Assembly (NCBI GenBank): GCA_039111635.1
Contig: JBCAQO010000009.1
Coordinates: forward strand, 2,185,129-2,206,933
Length of the DNA stretch: 21,805 nucleotides
Direction of reading: 5' to 3'
From: Heterobasidion occidentale
Lineage: Eukaryota > Basidiomycota > Agaricomycetes > Russulales > Bondarzewiaceae
Below the pieces are notes generated by a model. That model was not told the origin of the DNA. It did no database searches and worked only from the letters and a program-made list of their open reading frames with translations. The translations under genes and the position numbers were made by a program. This document shows positions 18,257-21,805 of this stretch, in pieces; position 1 is the stretch's first letter; every line of letters begins with the position of its first letter.

Positions 18257-18380
18257 GTCTGTAATGACCTTGGGTTATACTAGCAGGTCAGTCCGCAAAG
18301 ACTTAAGCATAAACTAGTTGCCATTCGCAAAGATGATAAATCTACAAAACATCTGGCACAACATTTAAACTACCATCAAA
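18257..18380. repeat. degenerate tandem repeat patch 2
   Basis: This is the same unit type as at 17301-17402, about 960 bp away. It includes GTCTGTAATGACCTTGGGTT, GTCCGCAAAGACTTAAGCAT with AAACTAGTTGCC, ATTCGCAAAGATGATAAATC, and ATCTGGCACAACATTTAAAC with TACCA. Unit steps are about 34, 32 and 29 bp. The shared ATAAACTAGTT and ACATCTGG words link the two patches. Confidence 0.5.
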
Positions 18381-18759
18381 AGGACATAACTTATGGCAAC
18401 TCCACACATCACTATTTGTGTGGTTAATCAATAGTCTATTCAATAATTAACCAAGTCTAGTCTATTTGCCTAACAAGAGGGCAAAGTCTATTTTTGAGAA
18501 GTCTATTCAATGCAGGTCCTCGCCATTGGCCTGAGGCCAGACTCTCTTAAGCTAAAGGGACAACTCAAAAGTTTATTCACTCAAATGCTTACCTCATGCT
18601 AATATTGTGAACCAAACTCTGGACGTACACTCAACCTCTTACTAGGACAGGCCACCGTATGGGGCTGACAGAGTTAGGGATCTTCAAAAGGGTCCTGCCG
18701 GATTCACATGGGTTGATAGGCCTAAGCGTTGAGAAAGCAATCAACCTACTACACACCCA
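18381..18759. other. non-coding stretch left of the young family A LTR
   Basis: This stretch includes a small cluster of GTCTATT words (near 18433, 18458, 18485 and 18502). No gene is seen. The target duplication GAATC begins at 18760. Confidence 0.4.
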
Positions 18760-19214
18760 GAATCTGTTAGGTTGGAGACCTATCATGTGCACCAACGCAC
18801 GAAGGGGATCCCTAGGCTAAACTTCCACTGAGTTGTAGAGCCGTAGACTTCAATGAATGAAGACAATGGATCATCTTTGGGCTCTTTCCAAGAACTTGGG
18901 GTCGCTGTCCGCTTTGTCTTCGAAGAGGTTAAGAAGATGTTCTTCAAGGTCTTCTCGATGATGAGGAGGAATCAGGTAATCTTCTCCTGTCCAACAGATG
19001 ACTTTAGGAGGAGTCTAACTGAGAACGTGGAATGCTGCGAGACTGGTGTAGTAGTGGGTAAAGAGGGAGGGTGTAGAGAAAGGAGACGAAGCCAGGGTGT
19101 TGTCAACCGTGTAAAGGAGTTTCAGATCTGACAGAGATCGCGAAATGTGAGCTAGGAAAGTAGCCAGACACCGGGCGCAGTGCAGAGATTGAATGTTATT
19201 ACAGGTGAACGAGC

Positions 19215-19233
19215 TGAGCTTCTTAGAAGCTCA
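19215..19233. repeat. hairpin next to the TATA box of the young family A LTR
   Basis: Perfect 8-bp arms TGAGCTTC and GAAGCTCA are separated by TTA. In LTR orientation the hairpin lies just downstream of TATATATAGCC, so it could be in the 5' end of the transcript. In the old copy (about 1105-1124) one arm is disrupted (GAGCTTCTAAAAAGCTC). Confidence 0.7.
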
Positions 19234-19571
19234 TCTTGGCTATATATACAAAGAAGTATCTAGGGCAGGATCAAGATCTGGTCTGTGCACTTCTCAAGTA
19301 CCAAAGTCAACGATTGAGATCCGTAAGCGAAGATGCTCATTGATCTAAGTATAGTACAGGATCACCAATGTCTGTCCACATCCATATCAAATGTTGAGCC
19401 ACATCACAATCAATCAGGAACCAGGAACAGGGCCAGGAACCAAAGTCTGTCCACATCAAGAACCAGAAACCGTAAGTAAGTGTTTATACTGTGAGCATGT
19501 AAATGGTAATGAGTCATAGGGAGCGGTCCGAGTCTGAAGCACATCCAAAGCACTTGACCAGCCTATCCACT

Positions 19572-19607
19572 CACGTGCGAAGCACGTGTTAGGACGCGGT
19601 CCTAACA
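19572..19607. promoter_or_regulatory. two overlapping perfect palindromes with CACGTG boxes at the LTR end
   Basis: At the outer end of the LTR, CACGTGC-GAA-GCACGTG (19572-19588) overlaps a 21-bp palindrome with 9-bp arms TGTTAGGAC and GTCCTAACA around GCG (19587-19607). It contains two CACGTG E-boxes (19572-19577, 19583-19588), the classical bHLH-type binding site. In the old copy four of five CpGs here are lost. A regulatory role is inferred. Confidence 0.55.
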
Positions 19608-19612
19608 GAATC

Positions 19613-19798
19613 CCCCTTGATACTGGAGATCATAGAAGAGAAGAACTATCCTGGAAACACTGAAGCATGACAGCGAGCAAACACACACATACAGATGCAT
19701 TCCTATTTATCCATACATCATTCACATCAATGGAATGACAATGAAGCTTGCAAGATGCAAGTGTCCCCTTAGGATCTGGGACTTAGAAAGGGGGGTAT
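19613..19798 (+). other. tail of gypsy internal region with polypurine tract
   Basis: About 186 bp between the solo LTR and the 3' LTR start. AGAAAGGGGGG at 19785-19795, three bases before TGTTACAAC, fits the polypurine tract that primes plus-strand synthesis. No protein is seen. Confidence 0.55.
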
Positions 19799-20085
19799 TG
19801 TTACAACTTGACCTATTGGGGCCATTTGGCCAGTCTGTTCCGATAATAAGTCCAACAGATACTAGGCAGCTCCATCATGGAGCATACATTAAGGTATTCA
19901 GCATGTCCTTAGAAGCCGACCCTCCAATGGATCATTCAGCATTGGAAGAGGAGCTACAAAAGAGGTCACAGGCACAGAACATAGGCATTCACATGCCATG
20001 GCCTTAGGGCTACATGGGTAAGCACTTCCTTGCAACCTGGTTGGAAAGGTGCAAATGGAGAAGTACTATGGCAATAGGGAGTGGA
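19799..20085 (+). repeat. partial 3' LTR of the gypsy family
   Basis: It starts TGTTACAACTTGACCTATTGG and follows the 5' LTR (7741 on) through AAGGTATTCAGCAT, CACATGCCATGGCCTTAGGG and CAACCTGGTTGGAAAGGTG. Similarity fades near 20085, about half the length of the left LTR. A frame over 19735-20007 runs across the LTR start and is not a gene. Confidence 0.75.
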
Positions 20086-20600
20086 CAGCTTATTTTGCAC
20101 TCGGATGCCGCGCTTTGACATAAGCAGCATAGCATACGACCCCAGAAACTCCTCCTCTGAGTTTTTATGGTTGAAATCTCAACTTAAGCATCAGTAAATG
20201 TACCGGCTAGGTCTGAAATTCTACTAGTGAGGTATGGAATAAGTATTAGCGAGAGATGAAATACCAGGGACAGGGTAAGCAATCCACCCGAGTAATATCA
20301 AGCCTCTGTTATCTATAGATTACTCATATTTACACGAAGAAATGGACATTATATTAGAAGTTAAACAAATTAGTAGTGGTCATAACATATATGAGGTATC
20401 ATATGATGAACATGGTCTCCTACCGTTGATCATAATCATGCTAGACCCGAAATTGAAGCAAGGTCCATTGGTCAAGATCCGGAACCTTCAGCACTTCGAT
20501 GCTAAGTTATTATAGTCAAGAGTGCATGATTCGGAGCTAAGGAAGGCGAATTGCTCACCAGATTGGATTGGAGATGACGATGCCTCTTCGTATTGTCATG
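20086..20600. other. non-coding flank, downstream of the alpha-kinase
   Basis: CpG content is closer to normal than in the old elements. No gene is seen. TCATAACA at 20380-20387 equals the end motif of the gypsy 5' LTR. The sequence next to 20600 would be the 3' untranslated region of the kinase. Confidence 0.4.
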
Positions 20601-21805
20601 CTAAGTTGTTGGAACTCCAAAAAAGGCACAGAAGGCATTGCAGATGTGGTCCTTCTCCAAGTTGATGTGTGTATTGTTGAGATTGCCGTTGCTGAAGACC
20701 CTGCCCAAATCCCTTCGTGAAGGTGAGATATCAGCTTCAGTAGCACAATGCGTTAACAAATGAATAGACGAACGGATGTGTGATTATTTGAGGGTCCAAT
20801 AATAGGCCTTTGCCTCCTGTAAGAAGAATAGTGCAAATCAAGATGAGTCGATGATAAGCAGGCTTTGATTAATTAGCGCGCACCTTGGAAACCCGTTACG
20901 AATGCCGCTTTTGAAGTCTTCCAGTACTGCACATGTTGGCAGAATGCTAAGAAGGCACCACGCAGCTGATCATCACTGTCGTCATGCTGGGTGGGTATCA
21001 CCAAGTCATTGTTTATGTACTTTCTCCATTTTCCATCTAACGAATCGTTTAGGAGTTCTTCTAAAAGAAATGCATCCTAGTGTTTGCCCTGCTCCGAGTT
21101 TGAAATGGTGAGCGTAACCTTAACTAATCAGAACAAAGGGATCGTGAAGGGGTATTGGATTTCTGCGCGCCTCGAGCTCATGGTCAATGAATTCATATAC
21201 AATCGAAAGGAGGGTGCAGCCCACTGGATACAGAGGGTGTCAAGAATGAGGTGTTGAATCTGGGTGTTCACGCTATGTATATGAATAGAATTCGTGTCCA
21301 GATTGCGGTAATAGGCTTGCTTAACGGCAATGCAAGTCTGCAGCTGTCCGAAGTGCTTGAACAGCGGGGGATTGATCAGACATCTGCACATTATCTTGAA
21401 TGACCCACATTGTGATGACGACATTGGAGAATAGAAGAGAGTCGCCTACAACGGAACGACCTCTTGCATCCATGCTGTGAATCCGGAGTCTGAAGTTTTG
21501 TGATCTTGGAGTTGTTTGACTAGGCATTGAAAGGACTTCTTTGGGCAGATATAAACGACCACATTGATTGGACAAACATCACCTGAAGTCATATATAAGC
21601 ACTGGCAACCAAGAGGTATCACATTTCGGTGGAATGGACTTACGCAAGGCTTGAACAGAACACTCTTTAGGAGCCTGTTGTCCCGAAGTGCACAATGAAC
21701 ACCATCCTCATAGGTAGCATCACCAGACATCGACAGGTCTGCATTGTCGACCTGAGACAGAGAGAACAAGGGATCTTGACGTTGATTGAGCTTGATCCGC
21801 GTTGA
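20601..21805 (-). pseudogene. alpha-type protein kinase (MHCK/eEF2K family), 3' part, apparently disrupted
   Basis: Five exons are visible on the minus strand; the 5' end runs off the window. Exons: 21644-21751, 21125-21601, 20884-21060, 20774-20816 and 20601-20712 (stop TAG 20601-20603). Introns: 21602-21643 (42 nt, GTAAGT, or 61 nt to 21583), 21061-21124 (64), 20817-20883 (67) and 20713-20773 (61, GTTCGT). All join frames with the right phase. The protein shows GSFK, then CIAVKQAYY with the likely ATP-binding Lys (21320-21322), then VYEFIDHELE, GKWRKYINN, FLAFCQHVQYWKTSKAAFVT, GFQG-GKGLLLDPQIITHPDLG and FSNGN. It ends DHICNAFCAFFGV, the H-C-N--C zinc module. These are alpha-kinase hallmarks. 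A frameshift at about 21207-21218 and a TAG at 21446-21448 break the N-lobe, so this copy is a pseudogene unless they are sequence errors. A pyrimidine-rich acceptor (ending 21752) precedes the first visible exon. Confidence 0.85.

Larger units (their letters stand above)
18765..19607 (-). mobile_element. family A solo LTR, young copy, reverse orientation
   Basis: This 843-bp unit in minus orientation starts TGTTAGGACC (at 19607) and ends CCTAACA (at 18765), giving perfect 7-bp inverted ends. It is flanked by a perfect 5-bp duplication, GAATC at 18760-18764 and 19608-19612, and so is a solo LTR. It matches 726-1579 along its full length. It keeps about 27 CpG by hand count. A TATATATAGCC box lies at about 19237-19247 (minus), followed at once by a hairpin (19215-19233). 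The open frame over 18853-19131 lies wholly inside the LTR and is not a gene. Confidence 0.92.
7741..20085 (+). mobile_element. degenerate Ty3/gypsy chromovirus with nested insertions
   Basis: The 5' LTR (7741-8322) and a partial 3' LTR of the same family (from 19799) enclose a gypsy-order set of domains: Gag with zinc knuckle, protease, reverse transcriptase, RNase H, integrase, chromodomain. The element is interrupted by solo LTR B (9151-9681), unit C (13261-14312) and solo LTR A (18765-19607). Every domain has stops or frameshifts. The two LTRs differ by an estimated 25 percent or more over about 290 bp, so the element is very old, or the right LTR belongs to a related insertion. The right boundary is uncertain (about 20085 from similarity; see the finding about 20380-20387). 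Confidence 0.85.

Noticed and set aside
18853..19131. 92-codon open frame
   Set aside because: It lies wholly within the family A solo LTR, and the aligned old copy at 726-1579 does not keep the frame.
19608..19625. Polypurine-tract-like sequence (AAGGGGGA on the minus strand) next to the young family A LTR, suggesting a full minus-strand element to its right
   Set aside because: The perfect GAATC duplication on both sides shows a solo LTR, and no retroelement domains on the minus strand follow.
20555..20746. 63-codon minus-strand frame starting MLLKLISHLHEG
   Set aside because: It is in the wrong frame across an intron and the last exon of the alpha-kinase. The spliced frame explains the sequence better.
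1..21805. CRISPR array, tRNA, rRNA, riboswitch or bacterial defence system
   Set aside because: There are no regularly spaced identical repeats, cloverleaf or rRNA motifs, or bacterial gene organisation. Introns and retroelement types point to a fungal nucleus.

Overview
The window looks like repeat-rich nuclear DNA of a fungus, most likely a basidiomycete. The reasons are: short GT-AG introns of about 42-97 nt with CTNAC-like branch sites; a multi-exon alpha-type protein kinase; Ty1/copia and Ty3/chromovirus relics with fungal-type Gag zinc knuckles; and stacked, decayed LTR elements. No rRNA, tRNA, CRISPR or bacterial-type operon was seen. Species cannot be told from this sequence.

Left part (1-7740). 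A short coding-like stretch (3-146) is followed by a Ty1/copia element (156-4686) with two recognisable LTRs. The element has stop codons and frameshifts throughout and has lost its whole reverse transcriptase: the integrase end is joined directly to RNase H near 3836. Its gag is split by an 854-bp solo LTR (726-1579) of a second family (family A), bounded by a perfect 5-bp target duplication. Past the copia element come a plus-strand coding relic (4797-5215), a palindromic MITE-like repeat (5311-5498), and an intron-rich minus-strand gene relic of unknown function (about 5930-7740).

Middle part (7741 to about 20085). This is a Ty3/gypsy chromovirus with 5' LTR, Gag, protease, reverse transcriptase, RNase H, integrase and a C-terminal chromodomain, all broken by transition-type stop codons. 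Three further elements sit inside it: a 531-bp solo LTR in gag (family B, 9151-9681), a 1052-bp TGATA...TATCA unit in the integrase (family C, 13261-14312), and a CpG-rich 843-bp solo LTR of family A in reverse orientation (18765-19607) with a perfect GAATC duplication. Between the chromodomain and the 3' LTR lie about 4.4 kb holding a coding-like stretch of unknown function, a possible hAT relic and two patches of degenerate tandem repeats of about 27-34 bp.

Right part (about 20086-21805). Base composition returns to normal CpG content. The main feature is the 3' half of an alpha-type protein kinase gene on the minus strand, with five exons visible. Its C-terminal catalytic lobe splices cleanly, but the N-lobe carries a frameshift and an in-frame stop.

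How it fits together. The window is a graveyard of nested retroelements between damaged genes, not an operon or a working system. The strongest new information is the insertion order, the contrast between CpG-stripped old copies and CpG-rich young copies of the same LTR family, and the alpha-kinase and unknown intron-rich gene, neither of which shows up as one long open frame.
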